This document shows positions 26,701 through 33,514 of a DNA stretch of 64,000 bases, piece by piece (position 1 is the first letter of the stretch; every line of letters begins with the position of its first letter). The DNA is from Verrucomicrobiota bacterium (GTDB lineage Bacteria > Verrucomicrobiota > Verrucomicrobiia > Opitutales > UBA953): the NCBI GenBank assembly GCA_030830965.1, contig JAURLX010000018.1:1-64000 (forward strand), in the 5' to 3' direction. The notes beneath the pieces are model-generated. The model searched no databases. It worked only from the letters and a program-made list of their open reading frames with translations, and was not told the DNA's origin. The position numbers and the translations under genes were made by a program.

Positions 26701-26937
26701 GTGCGCCTGCCCAAGGTGAAGCTGGCCTCCGGAGAGGAGCTTTTCTTCATCGTCGACTGCGACAAGGACTCGAACAGCGACGGATACAACTGGAACCCTG
26801 TCATCAAGTCCGCCTCCACGGGCGAGACCATCGCTTCGGCCCTGGGCGAGTTCGGCCGCAGGCCCGAGAGCCAGTCCCCCTGGTCGGCGTTCGCGCAGGC
26901 GCTGCTGCAGAGCAACGAGTTCAACTTCATCGACTGA
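23725..26937 (+). CDS. PSCyt1 / DUF1549 / DUF1553 protein with C-terminal beta domain
   Basis: About 1070 aa from the ATG at 23725 (signal peptide MSPKAVTLASLLAAALHAAD); the track GTG at 23710 is less likely. A planctomycete-type cytochrome C domain has CFECHGPKKQKSGLRLDS (Cys about 42). DUF1549 follows (about 150-350) with RYADTKGY and a second heme-type site CARCHDHK (Cys about 336). DUF1553 spans about 630-900 (ANPLTARVLVNRAWGHVFG, MNRRRLDFESMRDS). A further beta-sandwich-like region of about 110 residues (about 915-1030, GEFQIEGDVLVTS) is appended and looks like a ligand-binding module. The gene opens a six-gene operon and the DUF1501 gene begins one base after its stop. The partnership with DUF1501 is universal in PVC bacteria, but the reaction is unknown. 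Confidence 0.92.
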   Translation: MSPKAVTLASLLAAALHAADGPTTAQLEFFEREIRPVLADNCFECHGPKKQKSGLRLDSRELVLKGGEIGPVVVPGKPEQSRLIIAVRHAGGKEVAAMPSDDKRIPEKAVAALTEWVRQGLPWPKEAGPAISDPRAHWAFQPVGNPAVPQPKDPSRARNEVDRFLMSGLDAAGLAFAPEASREVLARRAYFVLHGLQPTEADIAAFVHDADPLAYEKLVDRLMAAPAFGERWARHWLDVARYADTKGYVFQEERRYPYAYTYRDWVVNAFNRDLPYDQFLRLQIAADQIVQGADTRDLAAMGFLTLGRRFLNNTHDIIDDRIDVVMRGTQGLTVGCARCHDHKFDPIPTTDYYSLHAIFNSSEEPAEKPLLLPFTPTEGTKAFEVELAKRQAKLDDFIRSRRENSYNAEKTAGYLTLVIKAHLDGKLDSAQEAKRANLYVSILQGWRKVLQGRLKESDPIWGGWLLLARASDSEFPAKYKALLADPARFADPTLRAELARKPPTKFSELTGAYAQVLAESRKPGQAERKELAGWISLLRAPDGPESPTAQSLVRTYNVADRNTRNKLEVAVEGFKATSPDAPPRAMALQDKARPVQGVVLLRGSPSRQGRKVPRQFLEILSQAPRKEYTQGSGRRELADSVASTANPLTARVLVNRAWGHVFGQHLVDTPSDFGVRTPKPAQAALLDHLCRTFMDDGWSIKRLVRRMVVSAAFRQSVVQNPTAYAKDPENHLYWSMNRRRLDFESMRDSILQAAGRLDGRLGGLPFDLIKDFSNPRRTLYSHIDRQNLPSLYRTFDFANPDYHVARRNLTTTPQQALWLMNHPFTRQQADALAARVANQTDPAAKTAALYRLTLGRAPTNAEVSAALEFLAMVGKEPPPASWLSGFGNWDDAARKMRFTPMAHLEKDRHSPEARYPGTTSNFVSVTSKGGHPGTDVMNGSIRRWSSGGGGEFQIEGDVLVTSKNSRGVRVRVATDRQGVIGEWLVPGAIATPVRLPKVKLASGEELFFIVDCDKDSNSDGYNWNPVIKSASTGETIASALGEFGRRPESQSPWSAFAQALLQSNEFNFID

Positions 26938-26938
26938 C

Positions 26939-28375
26939 ATGATCCTACCCTCCATCAGCGATGTCAGCCGTCGGGAGTTCCTGCGCCGCTGCGGCATGGG
27001 CTTCGGCGGCCTGGCGCTCGCCTCGCTCCTGCAGCAAGAGGCGACGGCCGCCCAGGTCAGGGTCGACCCCTTGCGCCCGCTCGCGCCAAGGCCGCCGCCG
27101 CTTCCTGCGAAGGCCAAGCGCATCATCCATATCTTCGCCAACGGAGGACCATCGCATGTCGACACCTTCGACCGCAAGACCGCGCTCGACCAGCACCATG
27201 GCAAGACGCTCCCGGGCGACTACATCGCCACGGAGCGGCGCACCGGAGCGGCCTTCCGCTCGCCGTTCACCTGGCGAAGGTACGGACGCAGCGGCCTCGA
27301 GGTCAGCGAGCTCTTCGAGCGAACCGCCCAGCACGCCGACGACCTCTGCGTGATCCGGTCCATGCGCGCCGACGTGCCCAACCACGAACCCTCCCTGCTG
27401 CTGATGAACTGCGGCGAAGCCAGGCAGGTGCGGCCCTCCATGGGCTCCTGGCTCACCTACGGGCTCGGGACCGAGAACGAGAACCTTCCCGGCTTCATCA
27501 CGCTCTGTCCAAACGGGTTCCCCATCCAGGAAACTCAGAACTGGCAGTGCGGATTCCTCCCGGGCGTCTACCAGGGCAGCTACGTGAACACAGGGAAAAA
27601 GTCCGTCGATGAGCTGGTCGAGGATATCCGCAACGGCGGCCTCTCCCGGCCGGCCCAGCGCCGCCAGCTCGATCTGCTCGCCAAGCTCAACGCCGCCCAC
27701 CGTTCGGCCCGCGGCGCCGACGCGGCCCTCGAGGCCCGCGCCCAGTCGTTCGAGATGGCCTACCGCATGCAGCTCGAGGCCACCGACGCGTTCGACGTCA
27801 GTCGGGAGGACGAGAAGACCCGCGAGATGTACGGCGACACGGTCCTCGGAAGACAGTTTCTCATCGCCCGCCGACTCTCCGAACGCGGCGTCCGCTTCAT
27901 CCAGCTCTGGCACGGCGACGGCCAACCCTGGGACAGCCACGACGACCTCGAGGTCCAGCACCGCCGCCTGGCCCGCGAGGCCGACCAGCCCATCGCCGCG
28001 CTCCTGACAGACCTTAAGCGCCGGGGGCTCCTTGACGAGACCCTGGTCATCTGGGGCGGAGAGTTCGGTCGCACGCCTACGGTCGAGCTGCCTACGCCCG
28101 GTTCCAACGCCGGGAAGATCAACGGACGCGACCATAACAACCACGGCTTCACGATGTGGATGGCCGGCGGCGGCGTGAAGGCCGGGCACGTGCACGGCTC
28201 CACGGACGAGTTCGGCTTCAAGGCCGCTACCGACGTCGTCCATGTCCACGACCTCCACGCCACGATCCTGCGCCTCATGGGTTTCAACCACGAGGAGTTC
28301 ACCTTCCGCCACGCGGGCCGCGACTACCGGCTGACGGACGTGCACGGTAAGGTTGTCCAACCGATCATCGCCTGA
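26939..28375 (+). CDS. DUF1501 family protein, Tat-exported (sulfatase-fold relative)
   Basis: A 478-aa protein. The N-terminus has a Tat signal (SRREFLRRCGMGFGGLALASL). The body matches DUF1501, a member of the alkaline phosphatase-like superfamily: IIHIFANGGPSHVDTFD (about 60-77) near the metal site, LWHGDGQPWDSHDDL (about 320), LVIWGGEFGRTPTVELP (about 368) and HVHDLHATILRLMGF near the C-terminus. These Asp/His-rich segments are consistent with a metal-binding hydrolase, though no activity is established for the family. It starts one base after the DUF1553 stop, implying translational coupling. Tat export means it crosses the membrane folded, possibly with metal already bound. Confidence 0.92.
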   Translation: MILPSISDVSRREFLRRCGMGFGGLALASLLQQEATAAQVRVDPLRPLAPRPPPLPAKAKRIIHIFANGGPSHVDTFDRKTALDQHHGKTLPGDYIATERRTGAAFRSPFTWRRYGRSGLEVSELFERTAQHADDLCVIRSMRADVPNHEPSLLLMNCGEARQVRPSMGSWLTYGLGTENENLPGFITLCPNGFPIQETQNWQCGFLPGVYQGSYVNTGKKSVDELVEDIRNGGLSRPAQRRQLDLLAKLNAAHRSARGADAALEARAQSFEMAYRMQLEATDAFDVSREDEKTREMYGDTVLGRQFLIARRLSERGVRFIQLWHGDGQPWDSHDDLEVQHRRLAREADQPIAALLTDLKRRGLLDETLVIWGGEFGRTPTVELPTPGSNAGKINGRDHNNHGFTMWMAGGGVKAGHVHGSTDEFGFKAATDVVHVHDLHATILRLMGFNHEEFTFRHAGRDYRLTDVHGKVVQPIIA

Positions 28376-28376
28376 C

Positions 28377-29225
28377 ATGCGCCTCCCCGCCCTCATCCTC
28401 ACGGCCCTGCTCCCCCTCGGCTCGGCCGCCGAGACCCGCGTCCTCAAGGACCTGGCCTACCGCGATTCGGCGGCGACCGAGGACGCCTACGCCAGGGAGC
28501 GCTGCAGGCTGGACCTGACGCTGCCGGCAACGGGCTCGAAAGGATTCGCGACCTACGTATGGTTCCATGGCGGCGGCCTCAAGGCTGGCTCGAAGGAAAG
28601 TCCCTCGGAGCACTGCGACGCGATCGGCGCGAGTTTCGCAAGAGCCGGCATCGCGTTCGCCGCGGCGAACTACCGGCTTTCGCCCCGTTGCCGCTATCCT
28701 GACTACGTCGATGACGCCGCCGCGGCCTTCGCCTGGACCGTGCGCAACATCCCCGCCCACGGCGGGGATCCCCGCAAGGTCTTCATCGGCGGGCATTCCG
28801 CGGGCGGATACCTCGCCCTGCTCGTGGGCTTCGATCCTTCGCGCCTGCGCCCCCACGGGCTCGGCCTAGGCGACGTCGCGGGGATCGCCCAGGTCAGCGG
28901 ACAGGTATTCACCCACTACACCGTCCGCGAGGAACGCGGGATCTCGAAATACAGGGTCATCGCCGATGAGGCCGCGCCCTGCTTCCACATCCAGCGCGCG
29001 GTCCCGCCGGTCTTCACCGTTTACGCCCAGAAGGACATGCTCGGCCGAGCCGAGGAGAACCAGTACATGGTCGCCATGCTCAAGTCCGCCGGACACGCCG
29101 AGAACTACTCCCTCCGGGTGGACGACCGTGACCACGGCAGCGTGGGGCACAACCTGCGGAACGACGACGATCCAGCCCGGCTAGCTTTCGTGAACTTCAT
29201 CCGCAAGACCTCCGCCAACCGTTGA
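28377..29225 (+). CDS. Secreted alpha/beta hydrolase, carboxylesterase/BD-FAE type
   Basis: About 282 aa from the ATG at 28377, which begins a signal peptide (MRLPALILTALLPLGSAAE) and lies one base after the DUF1501 stop; the track start at 28353 overlaps DUF1501. The oxyanion motif is FHGGG (about 52), the nucleophile elbow is GGHSAGG (about 137-143), and the C-terminal DDRDHGSVG holds the probable catalytic His. This is the hormone-sensitive-lipase/acetyl-xylan-esterase-like layout. The likely role is removing ester groups from the substrate handled by the operon. Which ester is not shown by the sequence. Confidence 0.9.
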   Translation: MRLPALILTALLPLGSAAETRVLKDLAYRDSAATEDAYARERCRLDLTLPATGSKGFATYVWFHGGGLKAGSKESPSEHCDAIGASFARAGIAFAAANYRLSPRCRYPDYVDDAAAAFAWTVRNIPAHGGDPRKVFIGGHSAGGYLALLVGFDPSRLRPHGLGLGDVAGIAQVSGQVFTHYTVREERGISKYRVIADEAAPCFHIQRAVPPVFTVYAQKDMLGRAEENQYMVAMLKSAGHAENYSLRVDDRDHGSVGHNLRNDDDPARLAFVNFIRKTSANR

Positions 29226-29230
29226 AGACC

Positions 29231-31318
29231 ATGCGACTGCGCATCCTCGCCCTTCTGATGTCCGCCGCGCTCGCCGCGGCGCCCTCCGACCCGATGTCGG
29301 AAAGCGCCGACCTCATCGTCTACGGTGGCACCTCCGCAGGCGTCATTGCGGCCGTCCAGGCGAGGAAGGCCGGCCTCACCGTGGTCATCGTCGGGCCTGA
29401 TATCCACCTGGGAGGACTCTCCAGCGGAGGACTCGGCTACACCGATACGGGCAACAAGGGGGTCATCGGCGGCCTCGCCCGGGACTTCTACCATCGCATC
29501 TGGTCCGAATACCAGAAGCCCGGGACCTGGAAGTGGCAGAAACCCTCGGAGTACGGCGGCAAGGGACAGGGCACCCCCGCCGTCGACGGCGAAAATCGCA
29601 CGATGTGGATCTTCGAACCTTCGGTGGCCGAGCGGATTTTCGAAGGATACGTCAAGGATTTCGATATTCCTGTCCGCCGGGACGAATGGCTGGAGCGGGC
29701 CAAGGGCGTCGCCCGCAAGGACGGCAAGATCGTCTCCATCAAGATGCTTTCGGGCAGGACCTACTCCGGAAAGATGTTCATCGACGCGACTTACGAGGGC
29801 GACCTCATGGCCGCCGCGGGGGTATCCTATCATGTGGGCCGCGAGGCCAGCTCCGTCTACGGCGAGGAGTGGAACGGCAATCAGGTAGGGATCCTCCATC
29901 ACCGACATCATTTCGGCGCGGTGAAGCGGCCGATCAGCGCCTACAAGGTGCCGGGCGACCCTTCCTCGGGCCTCCTTCCTAGGATTTCCGCCGACCCGCC
30001 GGGCGTACGGGGCGAGGGCGATCGCAGGGTGCAGGCCTACTGCTACCGCTGGTGCGCCACCGACCATCCGGAAAACCGCGTGCCCTTCCCTAAGCCCGAA
30101 GGCTACGATGCGTCACAATACGAGCTGCTTGCCCGGGTGTTCGCCGCCGGCTGGCGTGAGACGTTCCACAAGTTCGACGACATCCCCAACCGCAAGACGG
30201 ACACCAACAACCACGGCCCGTTCAGCTTCGACAACATCGGGATGAACTACGACTACCCCGAGGCCTCCTACGAACGACGGAAGGAGATCCTCGCCGAGCA
30301 CCGTACCTACCAGCAAGGTCTGCTCTGGTTCCTCGCCAACGACCCACGGGTCCCCGACGAGGTGCGCAAGGAGGCCGGGCGATGGGGGCTGCCCAAGGAC
30401 GAGTTCAAGGACAATGGCAACTGGCCGCACCAGATCTACGTGCGGGAGGCCCGTCGGATGGTGGGCGCCTATGTGATGACCGAGAACGAGCTCACCCGCC
30501 GTCGGACCACGCCCGACTCGGTGGGCATGGGTAGCTACACGATCGACTCGCATAACGTGCGCCGGTACGTGACCCCCGAGGGGCACGTCCAGAACGAGGG
30601 CGACATCGGGGTCGGCATTTCTCCCTACGCGATCGCCTATGGCGCCATCGTGCCCAGGGCGGAAGAATGCAGGAACCTCCTCGTGCCCGTCGCCTGCAGC
30701 GCCAGCCACATCGCCTACGGCTCCATTCGCATGGAACCTGTGTTCATGATCCTCGGCCAGTCGGCGGCGACTGCCGCCGCTCTGGCCATCGGCGCCGGTA
30801 CGGACGTCCAGTCCGTCCCCTACGAAGAGCTCCGCAAGGTCCTCGCACGGGACGGGCAGGTCCTGCAGTATGCCAGCCCCGCCAAGGCGTCCCGATCCTC
30901 ACGCCAGGCCAAGGACATCCCTGGAGTGACCGTAGATGACGAGGAAGCCGTGCTCACCGGCGACTGGCAGGCCAGTTCGGCCAACTCGGGCTTCATCGGC
31001 AACGGGTATCGTCATGATGGAAAAGGCTCCGCCCCGATGTCGGCCAAGTTCATCGGGCGACTGCCGGAAGGCGGCCGCCATGAGGTGCGACTTTCCGTCG
31101 TACCCAACTCAAACCGCAGCAAGGACGCCTTGATCAGGATCCGGCACTCCGGCGGCGTCGCCGAAAGCCGCGTCGACCTGACGGGCAACGGTGCCAAGGA
31201 CGGCTTCATCTCGGTCGGCGCCTATGATTTCGCCGCAGGCACGGCGGAGGTCGTGATCTCGAACGAGGGATCGTCGGGCTACGTGCTCATCGACGCGGTC
31301 AACTGGCGACGTGAGTAA
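29231..31318 (+). CDS. FAD-dependent oxidoreductase with C-terminal golvesin-like domain
   Basis: About 695 aa from the ATG at 29231 (signal peptide MRLRILALLMSAALAAAP); the track TTG at 29222 overlaps the esterase stop. An FAD-binding Rossmann motif (VYGGTSAGVIAAVQA) lies at about 30-45, followed by GGLSSGGLGYTDTGNKGVIGGL, typical of the FAD_oxidored family often annotated 'xanthan lyase' or FAD-dependent oxidoreductase in PVC and Bacteroidota. The last 130 residues (about 565-695; TVDDEEAVLTGDWQASS, RHEVRLSVVPNSNRS) form a golvesin C-terminal-like beta domain, probably for substrate binding. It sits between an esterase and two DUF1080 genes, so oxidation of a sugar to a keto form before cleavage is a plausible but unproved role. 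Confidence 0.88.
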   Translation: MRLRILALLMSAALAAAPSDPMSESADLIVYGGTSAGVIAAVQARKAGLTVVIVGPDIHLGGLSSGGLGYTDTGNKGVIGGLARDFYHRIWSEYQKPGTWKWQKPSEYGGKGQGTPAVDGENRTMWIFEPSVAERIFEGYVKDFDIPVRRDEWLERAKGVARKDGKIVSIKMLSGRTYSGKMFIDATYEGDLMAAAGVSYHVGREASSVYGEEWNGNQVGILHHRHHFGAVKRPISAYKVPGDPSSGLLPRISADPPGVRGEGDRRVQAYCYRWCATDHPENRVPFPKPEGYDASQYELLARVFAAGWRETFHKFDDIPNRKTDTNNHGPFSFDNIGMNYDYPEASYERRKEILAEHRTYQQGLLWFLANDPRVPDEVRKEAGRWGLPKDEFKDNGNWPHQIYVREARRMVGAYVMTENELTRRRTTPDSVGMGSYTIDSHNVRRYVTPEGHVQNEGDIGVGISPYAIAYGAIVPRAEECRNLLVPVACSASHIAYGSIRMEPVFMILGQSAATAAALAIGAGTDVQSVPYEELRKVLARDGQVLQYASPAKASRSSRQAKDIPGVTVDDEEAVLTGDWQASSANSGFIGNGYRHDGKGSAPMSAKFIGRLPEGGRHEVRLSVVPNSNRSKDALIRIRHSGGVAESRVDLTGNGAKDGFISVGAYDFAAGTAEVVISNEGSSGYVLIDAVNWRRE

Positions 31319-31366
31319 GGACGGGTTCCCGTCGCAGCTGACTCCGCAGTCGGGTGGGAAATGAGG

Positions 31367-31395
31367 CTAAAACGCCGATTAAATGCGGCGTTTAG
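31367..31395 (+). repeat. Inverted repeat between the FAD oxidoreductase and DUF1080 genes
   Basis: CTAAAACGCCG and CGGCGTTTAG can pair around the loop ATTAAATG, with one bulged A. There is no downstream U-run. It may be a processing or attenuation hairpin within the operon. It lies in the longest gap of the operon (89 bases), so partial termination or an internal promoter here is possible. Confidence 0.45.
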
Positions 31396-31407
31396 GCTTC
31401 TACGGGG

Positions 31408-32082
31408 ATGAAACGGAGGGTAACTTGCTGCATGCCCCTACTGCGCGCCCTGCTGCTATCGTCGCTGGCACTCGTCTCCGCCCATGCGGCCGAGGCCGTC
31501 AAGCCCTCCACCAAGTCCGAGCTCTTCAACGGCAAGGACCTCTCTGGGTGGGTCTCCCATCTCCAGGATAACGCGCCTGCGGACGGCACCTGGTCCGTCA
31601 AGGACGGCCTGCTGACCTGCACCGGCAAGCCGAACGGCTACCTGCGGACAGCTCATGCCTACACGCAGTATCGCTTCACGGTCGAATGGCGCTTCACCAA
31701 GCCGGGCAACACCGGCGTCGTCGTCCACATGACCCCGCCCGAAGCGATCTGGCCGAAGAGCATCGAGTGCCAGGGGATGCACAAGAACCAGGGCGACTTC
31801 TACTTCTGGCGTGGCGCGACGCTCTCCGGCGGCACGGAACTCAAGGATAAGAAGACCGGCAAGACCCGCGGCTTCCGACTCGGCAAGCAGACCGACGCCG
31901 AGAAGCCGGCCGGAGAATGGAACACCTTCACCACAGTCTGCGACGGCAACACGGTCACCATCCTCGTCAACGGCAAGGAAGTGAACAAAGCCACCGGCAC
32001 CAACCTCACCGAAGGCTTCATCGGCCTGCAGTCCGAAGGCGGCGCCTTCGAAGTGCGCCGCTGCACGCTCGAGCCCCTCTGA
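31408..32082 (+). CDS. DUF1080 protein (3-keto-disaccharide hydrolase family)
   Basis: A 224-aa exported protein of one DUF1080 concanavalin-like jelly-roll domain. Signal peptide LLRALLLSSLALVSAHAA is followed by LFNGKDLSGWVSH (about 39-51), EWRFTKPGNTGVVVHM (about 93-108), SIECQGMHKNQGDFYFW and a closing EGFIGLQSEGGAFEVRRCTL. Characterised members cleave glycosidic bonds of 3-keto-disaccharides. The start could instead be the ATG at 31432, which follows a GGAGGG at 31415-31420; both give a signal peptide. It is the fifth gene of the operon, directly after the FAD oxidoreductase. Confidence 0.9.
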   Translation: MKRRVTCCMPLLRALLLSSLALVSAHAAEAVKPSTKSELFNGKDLSGWVSHLQDNAPADGTWSVKDGLLTCTGKPNGYLRTAHAYTQYRFTVEWRFTKPGNTGVVVHMTPPEAIWPKSIECQGMHKNQGDFYFWRGATLSGGTELKDKKTGKTRGFRLGKQTDAEKPAGEWNTFTTVCDGNTVTILVNGKEVNKATGTNLTEGFIGLQSEGGAFEVRRCTLEPL

Positions 32083-32113
32083 GCCGCTTCCGCCCCGGAC
32101 CTCCCCTTCCCAC

Positions 32114-33409
32114 ATGCGCCACCTCCCCGCCCTGTTCACCTTCGCGGCCTCCGCGGTCCTCGCCGATCCCGCGCCCGCCGGCTTCACCCCGCTTTTCAAC
32201 GGAAAGGACCTTTCCGGCTGGCACGGCTATAACCCCCATTCCGTCGCCAAGCTCACGGGCGAGAAGAAGGAGGCCATGCTGACGAAGATGCGCGACGAGT
32301 TCGCCCAGCATTGGTCCGTCAAGGATGGCGAGATCTACAACCCGGGCACCGGGCCGTACGCCACGACCGACAAGGACTACGGCGACTTCGAACTGGTCTT
32401 GGAGTACAACATGGCGCCCAAAGGCGACTCCGGAGTCTACCTGCGCGGAGCCCCTCAGGTCCAGATCTGGGACCCGACCGACGAGAAAGCACACAAGCAT
32501 GGCGCCCAGCTCGGCTCCGGTGCGCTCTGGAACAATTCCCCCGGCAGGCCCGGCAAGGACCCGCTGGTGCTGGCCGACAAGCCCGCCGGCGAATGGAACA
32601 CCCTACGCGTCGTGATGGTCGGCGCCCGCGTGAGCGTCTGGCTCAACGGCAAGCTGACCGTCGACCACGCGACGATGGAGAACTACTACGACCGCAAATC
32701 CGCGCTCGCCGCCAGAGGCCCGGTCTGCCTCCAGACCCACGGGGCCCCGATCCGCTGGCGCAACCTCGCGATCCGCGAGATCGACGGGGCGGAGTCCAAC
32801 CAGATCCTCTCATCAAAGGGCAAGGAAGGCTTCGCGAGCGCCTTCAACGGCAAGGACTTCACCGGCTGGGCCGGACCGATCGAGAACTACGAAGTCGTTG
32901 ACGGCGCCATCCGCTGCAAACCCGGCAAGGGCGGAACGCCCTACTATGACCGGGACCTGACCGATTTCGCCGTACGCCTCGAATTCAAGCTGCCGAAGGG
33001 CGGCAACAATGGACTCGCGATCCGTTATCCCGGCACGGGCAACACGGCCTATGTCGGCATGTGCGAACTGCAGGTGCTCGACGACAACTATGACAAGGTG
33101 AAGGGCAAGATCGACCCCCGTCAGGTCCACGGCTCGGCCTACGGCATGGTCGGAGCCCAGCGCGGCTTCCAGCGACCGATCGGCGAATGGAACTTCCAGG
33201 AGGTCACGGTTGTGGGCTCGACGCTCAGGGTCGAACTGAACGGCTTCGTCATCCTCGAGACCGACCTCTCCAAGGTCGACATGGCCACGGTCATGGCGAA
33301 GAGCCCCCATCCGGGCAAGGACCGCAAGAACGGCTACTTCGGCCTCGCCGGCCACAACGATCCGGCCGAATTCCGCAACATCGCGATCAAGAACCTGGCC
33401 GCGAAGTAA
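32114..33409 (+). CDS. Tandem DUF1080 protein (two 3-keto-disaccharide hydrolase-like domains)
   Basis: A 431-aa exported protein: signal peptide (MRHLPALFTFAASAVLA) and two complete DUF1080 domains, about 22-225 (LFNGKDLSGWHGYN, GDSGVYLRGAPQVQIWD, GEWNTLRVVMVG) and about 235-430 (AFNGKDFTGWAG, KGGNNGLAIRYPG, GEWNFQEVTVVG). The first domain is closely similar to the single-domain protein at 55683-56354, sharing the KLTGEKK and GPYATTD blocks, so they are paralogues. The gene is the last of the operon and is followed by an intrinsic terminator. The two domains could act on different linkages, or one could serve for binding. Confidence 0.92.
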   Translation: MRHLPALFTFAASAVLADPAPAGFTPLFNGKDLSGWHGYNPHSVAKLTGEKKEAMLTKMRDEFAQHWSVKDGEIYNPGTGPYATTDKDYGDFELVLEYNMAPKGDSGVYLRGAPQVQIWDPTDEKAHKHGAQLGSGALWNNSPGRPGKDPLVLADKPAGEWNTLRVVMVGARVSVWLNGKLTVDHATMENYYDRKSALAARGPVCLQTHGAPIRWRNLAIREIDGAESNQILSSKGKEGFASAFNGKDFTGWAGPIENYEVVDGAIRCKPGKGGTPYYDRDLTDFAVRLEFKLPKGGNNGLAIRYPGTGNTAYVGMCELQVLDDNYDKVKGKIDPRQVHGSAYGMVGAQRGFQRPIGEWNFQEVTVVGSTLRVELNGFVILETDLSKVDMATVMAKSPHPGKDRKNGYFGLAGHNDPAEFRNIAIKNLAAK

Positions 33410-33428
33410 CAGGCCTCAGTCCCTCGTC

Positions 33429-33454
33429 AAAACCCCTCGATTGAGGGGTTTTTT
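33429..33454 (+). terminator. Intrinsic (rho-independent) terminator
   Basis: AAAACCCCTC-GATT-GAGGGGTTTT forms a perfect 10-base stem with a 4-base loop, running into a T-tract of six. It begins 19 bases after the stop of the tandem DUF1080 gene and closes the operon that begins at 23725. This is the clearest terminator in the window. Confidence 0.93.
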
Positions 33455-33514
33455 ATTAAGTCCCCGTTGCAAGGCGCAGGACGACAAGTAGACCTAGGTG
33501 AGCGTCCGCACCCC

